From positions 43,440-107,439 of the forward strand of contig JAFQVJ010000068.1 in the NCBI GenBank assembly GCA_017408025.1: 64,000 nt of DNA, written 5' to 3'. Positions 34,718 through 43,477 of the stretch are shown one piece after another. The position numbers were made by a program, and so were the translations under genes. The stretch is from Lachnospiraceae bacterium (GTDB taxonomy: Bacteria; Bacillota; Clostridia; Lachnospirales; Lachnospiraceae). Each line of letters opens with the position of its first letter. Position 1 is the first letter of the stretch. The notes under the pieces were generated by a model that saw only the letters and a program-made list of their open reading frames with translations, made no database searches and was not told the DNA's origin.

Positions 34718-34746
34718 AGAGCCTCAATCATAGGATTGAAGCTCTT
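34711..34746 (-). terminator. Intrinsic terminator of the rplU-prp-rpmA operon
   Basis: On the - strand AAGAGCTTCAATC-CTAT-GATTGAGGCTCTT is followed by a run of T. It lies just after rpmA and marks the end of that transcript. It overlaps the right arm of hairpin H4. Confidence 0.8.
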
Positions 34747-34762
34747 AATATGTCTATATAAC

Positions 34763-35047
34763 TTATTCAGCTACAGGGTAAATAGAAACCTGCTTCTTAT
34801 CTCTACCCTTTCTCTCGAAACGAACAACACCATCTACTAAAGCAAATAATGTATCATCTCCACCCTTACCTACGTTTACACCAGGATGAATCTTTGTTCC
34901 TCTCTGTCTGTAAAGGATGTTACCAGCCTTTACGAACTGTCCGTCAGCTCTCTTTGCGCCTAATCTCTTAGACTCAGAATCTCTACCGTTCTTTGTAGAA
35001 CCAACACCCTTTTTATGAGCGAATAACTGAAGGTTCAACTTTAACAT
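34763..35047 (-). CDS. rpmA: 50S ribosomal protein bL27 with cleavable N-terminus
   Basis: Its N-terminus reaches the peptidyl-transferase centre. The sequence begins [18 protein letters not shown]: the first nine residues are the extension known in Firmicutes to be cut off by the protease Prp, with cleavage just before Ala10, exposing the functional end. The rest ([19 protein letters not shown]) is standard L27 and the length is 94 residues. The prp gene ends three bases upstream, which fits this processing. Confidence 0.97.
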   Translation of the reverse strand: MLKLNLQLFAHKKGVGSTKNGRDSESKRLGAKRADGQFVKAGNILYRQRGTKIHPGVNVGKGGDDTLFALVDGVVRFERKGRDKKQVSIYPVAE

Positions 35048-35050
35048 GAC

Positions 35051-35383
35051 TTACACCTCCTTGTAAGATATCTTAATATAAGTATCTCCATAGCTCTCTC
35101 TTATACTCTCTAAACCGATTACAAGAGAATCAACCAGAAGCTTTGATTCATTACTTATGGACTTACCGCTAAAGCTCATACTGAGAAGACCCGTGTCCTC
35201 ATCAACATTATATGAGATTTCATCATCAGTTAATTTCTCAATTGAATTAACTGCATTTGTTGATAGCATAGACGCTGCGGCACACACAATGTCACTTCCT
35301 GACTCTGCATATCCTGCATGTCCAACCAATGAAAATCCGCGATATAAATCCGATGAATCTTTGAAAATTGTTACGTTTATCAT
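35051..35383 (-). CDS. prp: Prp cysteine protease for L27 maturation
   Basis: Removes the N-terminal extension of L27, needed for a working ribosome in Firmicutes. The catalytic pair lies in GHAGYAESGSDIVCAA: His22 and Cys34, the same positions as in the Staphylococcus aureus protein. The length of 110 residues is normal. It is encoded between rplU and rpmA, the conserved order (older name ysxB). The presence of the cleavable extension in the neighbouring rpmA confirms the role. Confidence 0.95.
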   Translation of the reverse strand: MINVTIFKDSSDLYRGFSLVGHAGYAESGSDIVCAAASMLSTNAVNSIEKLTDDEISYNVDEDTGLLSMSFSGKSISNESKLLVDSLVIGLESIRESYGDTYIKISYKEV

Positions 35384-35403
35384 AACTGCTATATCTGCAA
35401 TAA

Positions 35404-35712
35404 TTAAGCGTTAATCTTTGTAATCTTAACTGCTGTATACTGCTGTCTGTAACCATTCTTCTTATGGTAGCCAGTCTTTCTCTTGTACTTGTAAACGATA
35501 ACCTTCTTGCCCTTAACGTTATCAATAACGTCAGCTTCTACAGAAGCACCAGCTACAGTTGGAGCACCAACCTTAACGTCATCGCCACCAACAAGGAGAA
35601 CCTGATCAAAAGTATACTTGTCACCAGCGTTCACACCAAGTAATTCTACATTGATTATATCGCCTTCTGATACCTTATACTGCTTTCCACCTGTTGCAAT
35701 GATTGCGTACAT
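35404..35712 (-). CDS. rplU: 50S ribosomal protein bL21
   Basis: Binds 23S rRNA in the large subunit. MYAIIATGGKQYKVSEGD at the start and the C-terminal KKNGYRQQYTAVKITKI are diagnostic, with KRKTGYHKKNG as the rRNA-binding part. The length is 102 residues. TAGGAGGTGCGAAT sets the ATG at 35712; the reading frame stays open for 19 more codons upstream, but that part is the untranslated leader. It heads the operon rplU-prp-rpmA under a strong promoter at 35831-35859. Confidence 0.96.
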   Translation of the reverse strand: MYAIIATGGKQYKVSEGDIINVELLGVNAGDKYTFDQVLLVGGDDVKVGAPTVAGASVEADVIDNVKGKKVIVYKYKRKTGYHKKNGYRQQYTAVKITKINA

Positions 35713-35823
35713 ATTCGCACCTCCTATAAGTTCACACCTGTGAACAATACTCGCCAACTTTGGTGCCATTCTCTCTATATAAACATATAAAAGAACAGAC
35801 TTATAACCTCATTGTGCGGCAAA
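35713..35823 (-). promoter_or_regulatory. rplU 5' leader, candidate L21 autoregulatory RNA
   Basis: About 110 bases lie between the predicted transcription start and the rplU ATG. A stem GTTCAC-AGGT-GTGAAC (35730-35745) sits 18 bases before the start codon, near the ribosome site. Firmicutes rplU messages often carry an L21 leader that binds the protein, so this is a likely but untested example. Confidence 0.5.
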
Positions 35824-35830
35824 CATAGAA

Positions 35831-35859
35831 ATGATAACATATCCTTTTGGTATTGTCAA
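35831..35859 (-). promoter_or_regulatory. Strong SigmaA promoter of the rplU operon
   Basis: On the - strand a consensus TTGACA (35859-35854), a 17-base spacer and TATCAT (35836-35831) are found. This is the best SigmaA promoter I can see in the window, in keeping with a ribosomal-protein operon. Confidence 0.85.
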
Positions 35860-35971
35860 GCCATTAATTGTTTTTAATTGCTTTTATCACACAACAAGTA
35901 TTATTCGTGGTGCAATCAATAACCAAATTTCCATAATGGCTGCTCATCTATTCAAACTACATCACTTTCTA

Positions 35972-36556
35972 TTATTTATTATCAAATCGAATCTTACTAA
36001 CAATTTGCGCCAATATAATCTCCGCTAACAAACCTCGATTTTCCTCTAAATAAGCTTTATGCATATAGTCATCCCATGTTCCTAACACTTCTGTCCTTAT
36101 TCCTCTCTCATAAATGACACCTAATGACAGCTCATTCTCTAATAAAGTTTGTGAGAAAATTCCTGCTTCTTTAATAGCATTAGCATAATTTTTTCCAAAA
36201 TAAAAGAAATCAATTTTATCATTGTAGCTTATGTCATATATTATCTTCAAATCTTCTTCGTTCAATGTTACACTATTATTCAAATCATTAATAATAAACA
36301 CCGTATATACATATGATTCATCGGATGTTAGATTTTCTTTAGATATCTTATCAATTTTTCTAACATAACAAGCTTCATCAAATTCAATATCTTCACCATA
36401 TAGGATTATTTCTGTTTTATAATTTTGGGTTACAATAGATATATCCTTTTCTACACTTTCCTGAAATTCACTATCATCACTTCCTAGCATAAATAATCCT
36501 ATAATCACTATAATCACTGTAATTACTATGCCTACTAATACCAATATTTTTTTCAT
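35972..36556 (-). CDS. Hypothetical membrane-anchored protein
   Basis: I do not recognise this protein. It begins with a typical signal anchor (MKKILVLVGIVITVIIVIIGLFML, residues 1-24 in outline) without a lipobox Cys, and the remaining 170 residues are acidic and probably outside the cell. No enzymatic motif is visible. GGGAGAAAAAAT precedes the ATG. It lies upstream of rplU on the same strand, but rplU has its own promoter, so the two are probably unrelated. Base composition is a little richer in A and T than the neighbours, which may point to a recent arrival. Confidence 0.7.
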   Translation of the reverse strand: MKKILVLVGIVITVIIVIIGLFMLGSDDSEFQESVEKDISIVTQNYKTEIILYGEDIEFDEACYVRKIDKISKENLTSDESYVYTVFIINDLNNSVTLNEEDLKIIYDISYNDKIDFFYFGKNYANAIKEAGIFSQTLLENELSLGVIYERGIRTEVLGTWDDYMHKAYLEENRGLLAEIILAQIVSKIRFDNK

Positions 36557-36774
36557 ATTTTTTCTCCCAAAATCATTAAAAATAGTAATAATTGTTCTGT
36601 TGCCACCATTATATTATAGTTAGCTGTAAGTCTTTTTACATTTTTATATTTTCCATTATTTAGTGTGATATTTTTTTTAATTTTACAAACAATATAATTA
36701 TCATTTAAAAATGATTGCAATTGATTTAGGTTACTATACCCTAAACTATTGCACAACAACAAGGAGGTATCTCT

Positions 36775-36990
36775 ATGAACACTAAGGGTTTAGATTATAC
36801 AATCCTTACAATTGCCATAATTGGTGCAATTAACTGGGGACTGATTGGATTTTTCAGAATAGATTTGGTTGCCATTCTTTTTGGAGAAATGTCCATGATA
36901 TCCAGAATAATTTACTCTATCGTAGGTTTATGCGGTCTATACTTAGTAAGCCTCTATGGTCGAGTAACTAATGCTATGACCAGCAGATAG
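36775..36990 (+). CDS. DUF378 (YuzA-like) small membrane protein
   Basis: A 71-residue protein with two transmembrane helices (about residues 8-30 and 42-62) and the DUF378 signature IIGAINWGLIGFFRIDLVA. The function of the family is unknown. AAGGAGGTATCTCT gives a strong start. It is the only + strand gene among many - strand ones, is followed by its own terminator and lies convergent with mgsA. Confidence 0.88.
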   Translation: MNTKGLDYTILTIAIIGAINWGLIGFFRIDLVAILFGEMSMISRIIYSIVGLCGLYLVSLYGRVTNAMTSR

Positions 36991-36995
36991 TTGTG

Positions 36996-37030
36996 TACAA
37001 GAGTTCCGTTTTTACAACAGAACTCTTGTA
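36996..37030. terminator. Terminator after the DUF378 gene
   Basis: TACAAGAGTTC (36996-37006) pairs with GAACTCTTGTA (37020-37030), an 11-bp perfect stem, followed after a short gap by TTTTT. It lies between convergent genes. Confidence 0.7.
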
Positions 37031-37056
37031 TATACATATATTTTTAAAGCTAAAAG

Positions 37057-37143
37057 GCTCCGCTAAGGATCGCACTACGGCGGATAGAAAGATGTCGCTA
37101 AAGTGACCCACGTAGGCGGAGAATCTTGCAAGCAAGATTCTTT
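37057..37143. repeat. Clover-shaped repeat B, copy 2 (inverted)
   Basis: Reverse complement of 34581-34668 with about five differences. The palindrome AGAATCTTGC/GCAAGATTCT and outer stem CTCCGC/GCGGAG are intact; the middle stem (CTACGT against CCGTAG) and tip (GTCAC against GCGAC) carry mismatches. It lies between DUF378 and mgsA, 2.4 kb from copy 1, flanking rpmA, prp, rplU and two other genes. Confidence 0.9.
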
Positions 37144-37171
37144 TTAATTATATATAACTTGTCACTTAGCA

Positions 37172-37570
37172 CTACAACTTGTACATTTCTCTCCACTCAA
37201 GATCTCCTCTCTCAAGTGCCTTGATAAGTAGCTCTGCAGTAGCGAGATTTGTTGCCAAAGGTATATTGTTCATATCGCATGACTTGAATATATTCTTGAT
37301 ATCTGGCTCATGCTTACGAGGCTTAACTGGATCTCTAAAGAATATAACCATATCTATCTGGTTGTTCATAATCTGAGAACTAAGCTGCTCCTCTCCACCT
37401 AAATGTCCTTCGAGAAACTTATAAATATTGAGATTTGTGACCTCCTCCACTAATCTTCCCGTGGTTCCTGTAGCATATATGTCGTGTTTACTGAGAATTC
37501 CACGATATGCTATACAGAAATTCTGCATAAGCTTCTTTTTCGAATCATGTGCAACTAATCCAATGTTCAT
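37172..37570 (-). CDS. mgsA: Methylglyoxal synthase
   Basis: Converts dihydroxyacetone phosphate to methylglyoxal and phosphate, an overflow route when phosphate is short. The conserved GLVAHDSKK at the start, TGTTGRLVEE (phosphate-binding), GGEEQL and FFRDPVKPRKHEPDI (catalytic Asp) are visible. The length of 132 residues is typical. It is the last gene of the mre-min-rodA cluster, with an 11-base gap after rodA. Confidence 0.95.
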   Translation of the reverse strand: MNIGLVAHDSKKKLMQNFCIAYRGILSKHDIYATGTTGRLVEEVTNLNIYKFLEGHLGGEEQLSSQIMNNQIDMVIFFRDPVKPRKHEPDIKNIFKSCDMNNIPLATNLATAELLIKALERGDLEWREMYKL

Positions 37571-37581
37571 AATCTATACCT

Positions 37582-38736
37582 CTAATCTAAAAGTTTTTTA
37601 TGTTGTAACCCCACATTTAACACAACACCCATTCCAGCCATAAGACTTAAAAGAGAACTAAGTCCATAGCTTACAAACGGTAACGGAAGTCCCGTATTAG
37701 GCAATAGCTTCGTTGCCACACACATATTAACAAAGGCTTGAAAGCCTATGATTGCTCCTATACCACAACAAATAATTCTTCCTGCCAAATCAGGTGCATG
37801 AGCTCCCATATAAAAGCATTCGAAACATATCAATGCCACTAATATGATAACTGACATAGTACCGACAAATCCTAATTCTTCACCTACTATAGTAAAGATA
37901 AAGTCTGTCTGCGCTTCCGAAATATAATTACCATTTTTCACACTGTCTTCCCTGTCATTGTTAAGACCTTTTCCCCATATACCACCTGAGCCGATGGCTA
38001 TAAGGGAGTTGGTTTGCTGATAATTTATTCGCTCAGCAACCTCATTATCTTCATCAAAAAAACCTAATAATCGGTCTACCTGATATTGCTTCATAATAGT
38101 CTGATCAGGTTGCAACAGCAAATAGACTACGATTACGACTGCTGGTACTGCTACAGCAAACACACCTGCTATAATCTTATAGCTTAATCCACCTATATAC
38201 ATCATTACACAAAAGCATACACATATAACAATACTGGTAGACAAATCTGGTTGCTTCAATATAAGGAACAACGGAACAGCAAAGGTTAATATAAACAATA
38301 GTAATACCTTTGGTGTGTTAAACTTATCCTTGTATTTCCACATAAGCTTTGCAAAGAAAATTACAAGTAGTATCTTTGCAAACTCCGATGGCTGAATCTG
38401 TATTGGACCAAATTCAAACCAACGCTGTGCGCCCTTAACATTCTTACCGAAAAACTTAACCGCTAACAACAATACCAAGGTAAGAAGGTATATCAGCCAG
38501 TAGAATTTCAATATAAAATGATAATCTATCAATATGAGCACTAAAATAGCAACAGTTCCAACTATTATACCAAAGAGCTGTTTTGATTCATAGGAATCTT
38601 CCTTTGTCGCACTGGCAATTACATTGAGACCAAGTATCAAAAGTGCATACAACCATATGATAAGTCTCACATTAATGTGCTTATAATTATAGCTCTTTAA
38701 TCGTTCTTTTATTTTAGTTAAAAATGCTACTATCAT
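37582..38736 (-). CDS. rodA: RodA peptidoglycan glycosyltransferase
   Basis: SEDS-family membrane enzyme that polymerises lipid II into glycan strands for side-wall growth, working with the transpeptidase encoded by mrdA upstream. About ten hydrophobic segments are seen. Family motifs include WFEFGPIQIQPSEFAK (with the catalytic-loop region), QTDFIFTIVGEELGF and the C-terminal LPFVSYGLSSLLS. FtsW is excluded mainly by context, since mreBCD and mrdA lie in the same run. The ribosome site is weak (GCAGG). Confidence 0.9.
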   Translation of the reverse strand: MIVAFLTKIKERLKSYNYKHINVRLIIWLYALLILGLNVIASATKEDSYESKQLFGIIVGTVAILVLILIDYHFILKFYWLIYLLTLVLLLAVKFFGKNVKGAQRWFEFGPIQIQPSEFAKILLVIFFAKLMWKYKDKFNTPKVLLLFILTFAVPLFLILKQPDLSTSIVICVCFCVMMYIGGLSYKIIAGVFAVAVPAVVIVVYLLLQPDQTIMKQYQVDRLLGFFDEDNEVAERINYQQTNSLIAIGSGGIWGKGLNNDREDSVKNGNYISEAQTDFIFTIVGEELGFVGTMSVIILVALICFECFYMGAHAPDLAGRIICCGIGAIIGFQAFVNMCVATKLLPNTGLPLPFVSYGLSSLLSLMAGMGVVLNVGLQHKKLLD

Positions 38737-38778
38737 AATACAATGAACCTGCTTTCGCTAAAAATATAAGTTCCGTTA

Positions 38779-39045
38779 CTAATGCTTTACTTCCTTGATT
38801 GGAATATTTGCAACAAGGGCCGGAACATTACCATTTCCACCATCCGACTCAGTGGTTGTAATCTGTATATCAAGACCCTCACAATCAATCTCCATATATT
38901 TTGCAATAACCTTGATAATGTCATTCTTTATCATTTCCATAACTTCAGGAGAACAACTTGCTCTGTCTGATACAAGTAAAAGTTTAAGTCTATCTTTCGC
39001 AACTGAACCAGAAGATTTTTTCTTAAATATATCTAATAAACTCAT
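38779..39045 (-). CDS. minE: MinE topological specificity factor
   Basis: Drives MinD off the membrane so that MinCD clears from mid-cell. The anti-MinCD region (about residues 10-30; VAKDRLKLLLVSDR) and topological domain (35-88; MIKNDIIKVIAKYMEID) are both present. TGGAGGATATT sets ATG 39045 (88 residues). MinE together with MinCD suggests an oscillating Min system rather than the DivIVA-anchored one of Bacillus. Confidence 0.94.
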   Translation of the reverse strand: MSLLDIFKKKSSGSVAKDRLKLLLVSDRASCSPEVMEMIKNDIIKVIAKYMEIDCEGLDIQITTTESDGGNGNVPALVANIPIKEVKH

Positions 39046-39059
39046 AATATCCTCCAAAT

Positions 39060-39851
39060 CTAGTTCTTCTTAAACAAACCTGCAATCTTTGAGAAGAATC
39101 CTGTTCCACCTGATAAATCAAGCATAGGAACCTCTTCACCAATGATTCTCTTACAGATGTTCATATAAGCCTGTCCTGCAAGTGTTGAATTTCCTACAAG
39201 TGGCTCACCCTGGTTAGTAGATATAACGATATTCTCATCATCTGGAACAGCACCGATTAAATCTATAGCAAGTATATCCACAACATCCTCAATAGACATC
39301 ATGTCACCCTTCTTCACCATATCCATTCTAAGACGATTTACAATTAAGTCCACCTTCTTGATTTCTTTTGCATCAAGAAGTCCAATAATTCTATCTGCAT
39401 CTCTGATTGCTGATACCTCTGGTGTTGTAACCACCAATGCTCTATCAGCAGCAGCTATGGCATTCTGGAAGCCCTGCTCAATACCAGCTGGACAATCAAG
39501 AATTATGTAATCAAACTCTTCTCTCAATTCATCTACGAGCTTAACCATCTGCTCTGGTGTAACACTAGACTTATCTCTTGTCTGTGCTGATGGTAAAAGA
39601 TACAGATTTGAATACCTCTTATCCTTTATCATAGCCTGCTTTGCACGGCAGTTTCCTTCAACAACATCGACAAGATTATAAACTATTCTATTCTCCAGAC
39701 CCATTACCACATCTAAATTTCTAAGTCCTATATCTGTATCGATTAATACAACCTTATACTCCAACTTTGCAAGACCTGTACCAACATTTGCAGATGTAGT
39801 TGTCTTTCCTACTCCACCCTTACCGGATGTTACTACTATTACTTCACTCAT
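39060..39851 (-). CDS. minD: Septum site-determining ATPase MinD
   Basis: Membrane-binding ATPase that recruits MinC. The deviant Walker A SGKGGVGKTTTSANVG (about residues 8-23), VVLIDTDIGLRNLD (switch I) and DYIILDCPAG (Walker B) are clear. The C-terminal amphipathic helix (GFFSKIAGLFKKN) is the membrane-targeting sequence. The length is 263 residues. GGAGGAAGAGGA precedes the ATG, and minE follows after 14 bases. Confidence 0.96.
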   Translation of the reverse strand: MSEVIVVTSGKGGVGKTTTSANVGTGLAKLEYKVVLIDTDIGLRNLDVVMGLENRIVYNLVDVVEGNCRAKQAMIKDKRYSNLYLLPSAQTRDKSSVTPEQMVKLVDELREEFDYIILDCPAGIEQGFQNAIAAADRALVVTTPEVSAIRDADRIIGLLDAKEIKKVDLIVNRLRMDMVKKGDMMSIEDVVDILAIDLIGAVPDDENIVISTNQGEPLVGNSTLAGQAYMNICKRIIGEEVPMLDLSGGTGFFSKIAGLFKKN

Positions 39852-39875
39852 TCCTCTTCCTCCTAAATAGTGTTT

Positions 39876-40541
39876 TTAAAAGTTTAAATCATTAAGAACC
39901 TCTCTATTTAATGGTTCTATATATATATTCTCACCATCAACATATGCAATCTTTGTCTCTGGTTTAGAAGACTTCTTTGGTTTGTCTGCACATCTCGCTA
40001 TGATGTCACCAATCTTTATCTGAACTGGATGCATCTCAAGTGCCACGACAAAAGCATTTGGATTACCTTTTATACCAGCATAAACTGTTCCTTTTAAGGA
40101 ACCTAGTATAACTACATTCCCGGCAGACAATATCTTTGCTCCTGGATTAACATCACCTAAGATAATAATGCTTGAATCACTCTCGAGAACCTGACCACTG
40201 CGAAGTGTCCCTTTATAGAACTGCCCTCCACTATAGTCATTCATATTACTCAAAACTTCTTCAACACGATTCTTACATCGTTCCTCATCAGCACTATCCA
40301 TTACACAGACAATGTTCAGCTCTGTATTCTCCTGGATCATATCAAGAATTTCTCTCTGCTCATCATTTGAAAGCTTTTTTCCTTCAAAGGAAATTGCCAT
40401 GGATGATGAATTGTTAAAGAATTTTGACGACTCTTCAAATTTCATTTTCAATTGCTCCTTGAGCTTAGAAAAATCTTCCTTTTCGTCAAGCACAACTACT
40501 ATACCATATTTATTTCCTTTTATCATCACAGAATTTTTCAA
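39876..40541 (-). CDS. minC: Septum formation inhibitor MinC
   Basis: Blocks FtsZ polymerisation near poles together with MinD. The N-terminal domain (about residues 1-95) and the C-terminal beta-helix (about 115-205; RSGQVLESDSSIIILGDVNPGA, then ILSAGNVVILGSLKGTVYAG) are recognisable. The start is a TTG at 40541, set by GGAAGGTGATTC; a longer in-frame start at 40574 lies before this ribosome site. It leads the min trio directly after mrdA. Confidence 0.93.
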   Translation of the reverse strand: MKNSVMIKGNKYGIVVVLDEKEDFSKLKEQLKMKFEESSKFFNNSSSMAISFEGKKLSNDEQREILDMIQENTELNIVCVMDSADEERCKNRVEEVLSNMNDYSGGQFYKGTLRSGQVLESDSSIIILGDVNPGAKILSAGNVVILGSLKGTVYAGIKGNPNAFVVALEMHPVQIKIGDIIARCADKPKKSSKPETKIAYVDGENIYIEPLNREVLNDLNF

Positions 40542-40582
40542 AGAATCACCTTCCTTTCTATTTATTTTCATCATTTCATATT

Positions 40583-43477
40583 TTACTGTGCTGGCTGTTC
40601 TCCACTTACTGCTGGCTCAATATATGGACCATCATAGTTACCAGCAAGTATCTGTTCTAAAGTATACTCTCCATAATAAAATCTTGCAACCTCTGATCCG
40701 ATTTTAATACTATAAGTTGAAGTATATCCATTCTGTACAACGATTGACATACTTACCTCTGGATTATCACTTGGAGTATATGCAATTAAAGTAGCATGGT
40801 CAGGCATATTTGCATTTTCCTGTGCTGTACCTGATTTAGCTGCAATCTTATAGCCCGTTGATTTTAATGCGCTATAGCTATTTGCCGCATTCTCCATTCC
40901 TTTTTTTGCTGTTTTAATGCTCTCTTCCGATACTTCCATCACACTGACTTCCTTCTCTGGTGCACCAAGGCTATTGCCCTCATAATCTACAATATCCTTT
41001 ATAAGTGTAAGTTCTCTGTTTACACCGTTTCCAGCTATAGTATTGACATATCTTGCAAGCTGTACACCTGTATAGCTGTGAGAACCCTGTCCGATAGATG
41101 ATGCAACAATATTAGTATCAGAAAAATGTGGTGCATATTCTTCAACCTCAACACCAGAAGTCTCTGTTAATCCCACCATGGCACCATACTTTTCGAGTAA
41201 TGAAAGACCGTTTGCGTCATTATAGCTTCCTGTGTGTTTACAACCAAGTCTGTAACCAACTTCGTAAAAGAAACAGTTACAAGAAACTTCTATAGCCTTT
41301 GTAACGTTTATCAAACCGTGTCTTCGTGGATAAATCCAGCATTTTGGAGAAGGAACAACCTTTGTAAATATACCTTCTGTCTGTATGGTAGAGGTTGGAG
41401 TTATGACACCTTCCTCTATACCAGCTATTGCCGTAAGAGGCTTAAATGTAGAACCTGGTGCAAGTCTCATCTTTGTTGCACGGCTGTACAGTGGACTTGA
41501 CAGATCCTCACTGAGCTGTGTCCAATATTCATAATCAATAGCTCCAGAAAATACATTGTTATCATAGCTTGGATATGAAACCATGGCCAAGACATCACCA
41601 GTATCCACATCTACCAATGTAACTGATGCAGAACAAGGTGTAAGTGCAACCTGCGCTGGTGTTATGTTGATAGCCTTTATCTGATCTATCATAAAATCAT
41701 ATGCAGAGTAGCTTCCTCTTTCCAATCTATTATAAGTGTTAGCATCAAACTTCAACACATTCTGATCAAACAAAAGAAGACAAATCTCTTTCCCTGCTAT
41801 TCTACCTGTATTAATAAGATATTCATATATAAGTTTTGTAAAATTTTTGTCATTTGCAGTAAGCTTTTCAATAATATAGTCGACTAAAGCGTTATACACA
41901 GTTTCGCTGTCGGCATAATTCTTATCAAGATTAAGCTTTGAAAGTTCAACATAATTGGAAGAAACACTATATAAAAGCATCTCCCTCAGGGAAAGATTAT
42001 CTCTCATCCACTCAGCATATGTTTCATCCTCACTGTTGAAATTTGTTTTAGGAATAACATTATTTCCATATGATGTATCTGAAAGCATATTGAAAATATA
42101 TGTGTAATATGCATTTTTTTCATCTGTCAACTGACTTAATGGCACTGCCTCATCATTATAAAGCTGCTGCTTTATCTCTGCTATGATTTCATCTTTTCGT
42201 GTTGTCATCCTTTGAAAAATACTTTTTTCGTTATCCGTAGCATCCTCGTCATCAAAATGCTCCACATCAACAACATTATTGTTAATCATCTGGAAATAAA
42301 CATCCTTAATTGGAATCTTATTATCTTCCTTATCAGCCTCAGTAAGATCCCTGTTTACAATATTTTTAACAAGAATATTGGCAAGATTCTGCTCTAACAG
42401 GTGATAGATACCTATCTGATAATCAGATTTTATAGTTAAATATACATCTTCCCCTGCAGTAGCAGCCTTTGACTCGCTTATATCTATAACCTTACCAGTG
42501 TTATCAACAAAAACCTTTTCGTAGCCTTTGTTACCACTTAAAGTAAGCTCCATGGTGGCTTCAATACCATTTTTCCCAACTATATCATTTAAGACATATT
42601 TGTCTGTCTCGTCATCTATTTCGTCATTTAAAGATGTAAGCTGCTCTTCAGATATCTTTCCTGTGTACCCTACAATAAGAGAATAATACATTGCATTATT
42701 GTAAACTCTCTTTGTATCCTCTGAAATACTTACACCTGGTATATCTGCTGCGTTTTCGTATATGGCCGCAACAGTTTTCTCAGAAACATCTTCTGCAATG
42801 GATGTAGAAATATATTTCTGATATGCATTAAGAGACAGATTGTATCGAACCATTACAATTTTTATAGCATCCTCTCTCGTATATAACTCATTATCTACAT
42901 CATATTTTTCTTCTCCACAAAGATATTGAAATACATTTTCAGCACTTTCCTCTGAAAGCTTTTTATCCTCTGTATCCAATTTCTCTGTCCCGTATATATC
43001 CTTTAGAAAACGCAATCTTGTACTCTCGGATATCTCCGAAGAGAATGAAACTACTCCACTAGCATCCATAACCAGTGGAAAATCCATAATGATTGAATCA
43101 CCATATTTCTCTATAATACTAATTGTTTTATAAATAATGGCATTTAAGCTGTCACTCTTTGTTTTACCACTATCCAGCGTATCTTCCATAGTTACAGAAT
43201 AGATAGGTTCGTTATATGCCAATATGTTACCATCGGCATCATATATATTGCCTCTTGTACCTGTAGAATACCTTATTTTCTCAGACATCTGCGTATATCC
43301 CACGGCATAATCTTCTGAATTTACAACCTGTAAATTAAATACTCTAACTACAAGAATTGCAAATAATCCACAAAAAAACAAGCTCAATATAAAAACTCTG
43401 GACTTAACAAAATTTAAAACTAATTCAAGAATTTCCCTAATCAAGCTCCTTTTCACCTCTCTTTTCGAATGCTTCAA
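40583..43477 (-). CDS. mrdA: Class B penicillin-binding protein, elongation type (PBP2/MrdA)
   Basis: Transpeptidase that crosslinks new side-wall peptidoglycan, partner of RodA. One transmembrane helix (about residues 28-50) is followed by a large dimerisation region and the transpeptidase domain with STFK (nucleophile Ser676), SCN (Ser732) and KSGT (881-884). At 964 residues it is some 250-300 longer than usual PBP2, owing to an extended region at about 350-560. mreD overlaps its start. The exact start is uncertain: TTG 43477, GTG 43456 and TTG 43444 are all in frame and the ribosome sites crowd them. Confidence 0.9.
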   Translation of the reverse strand: MKHSKREVKRSLIREILELVLNFVKSRVFILSLFFCGLFAILVVRVFNLQVVNSEDYAVGYTQMSEKIRYSTGTRGNIYDADGNILAYNEPIYSVTMEDTLDSGKTKSDSLNAIIYKTISIIEKYGDSIIMDFPLVMDASGVVSFSSEISESTRLRFLKDIYGTEKLDTEDKKLSEESAENVFQYLCGEEKYDVDNELYTREDAIKIVMVRYNLSLNAYQKYISTSIAEDVSEKTVAAIYENAADIPGVSISEDTKRVYNNAMYYSLIVGYTGKISEEQLTSLNDEIDDETDKYVLNDIVGKNGIEATMELTLSGNKGYEKVFVDNTGKVIDISESKAATAGEDVYLTIKSDYQIGIYHLLEQNLANILVKNIVNRDLTEADKEDNKIPIKDVYFQMINNNVVDVEHFDDEDATDNEKSIFQRMTTRKDEIIAEIKQQLYNDEAVPLSQLTDEKNAYYTYIFNMLSDTSYGNNVIPKTNFNSEDETYAEWMRDNLSLREMLLYSVSSNYVELSKLNLDKNYADSETVYNALVDYIIEKLTANDKNFTKLIYEYLINTGRIAGKEICLLLFDQNVLKFDANTYNRLERGSYSAYDFMIDQIKAINITPAQVALTPCSASVTLVDVDTGDVLAMVSYPSYDNNVFSGAIDYEYWTQLSEDLSSPLYSRATKMRLAPGSTFKPLTAIAGIEEGVITPTSTIQTEGIFTKVVPSPKCWIYPRRHGLINVTKAIEVSCNCFFYEVGYRLGCKHTGSYNDANGLSLLEKYGAMVGLTETSGVEVEEYAPHFSDTNIVASSIGQGSHSYTGVQLARYVNTIAGNGVNRELTLIKDIVDYEGNSLGAPEKEVSVMEVSEESIKTAKKGMENAANSYSALKSTGYKIAAKSGTAQENANMPDHATLIAYTPSDNPEVSMSIVVQNGYTSTYSIKIGSEVARFYYGEYTLEQILAGNYDGPYIEPAVSGEQPAQ

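Noticed and set aside
35831-36028. 65-residue + strand frame over the rplU promoter
   Set aside because: It begins on the -10 box of the opposite-strand rplU promoter and runs into the antisense of a real gene; no ribosome site.
36553-36762. 69-residue open frame on the - strand directly before the hypothetical gene at 35972-36556
   Set aside because: It would start at a run of TTG codons with no ribosome site on that strand, its 3' part is the ribosome site of the next gene, and the composition looks like AT-rich spacer.
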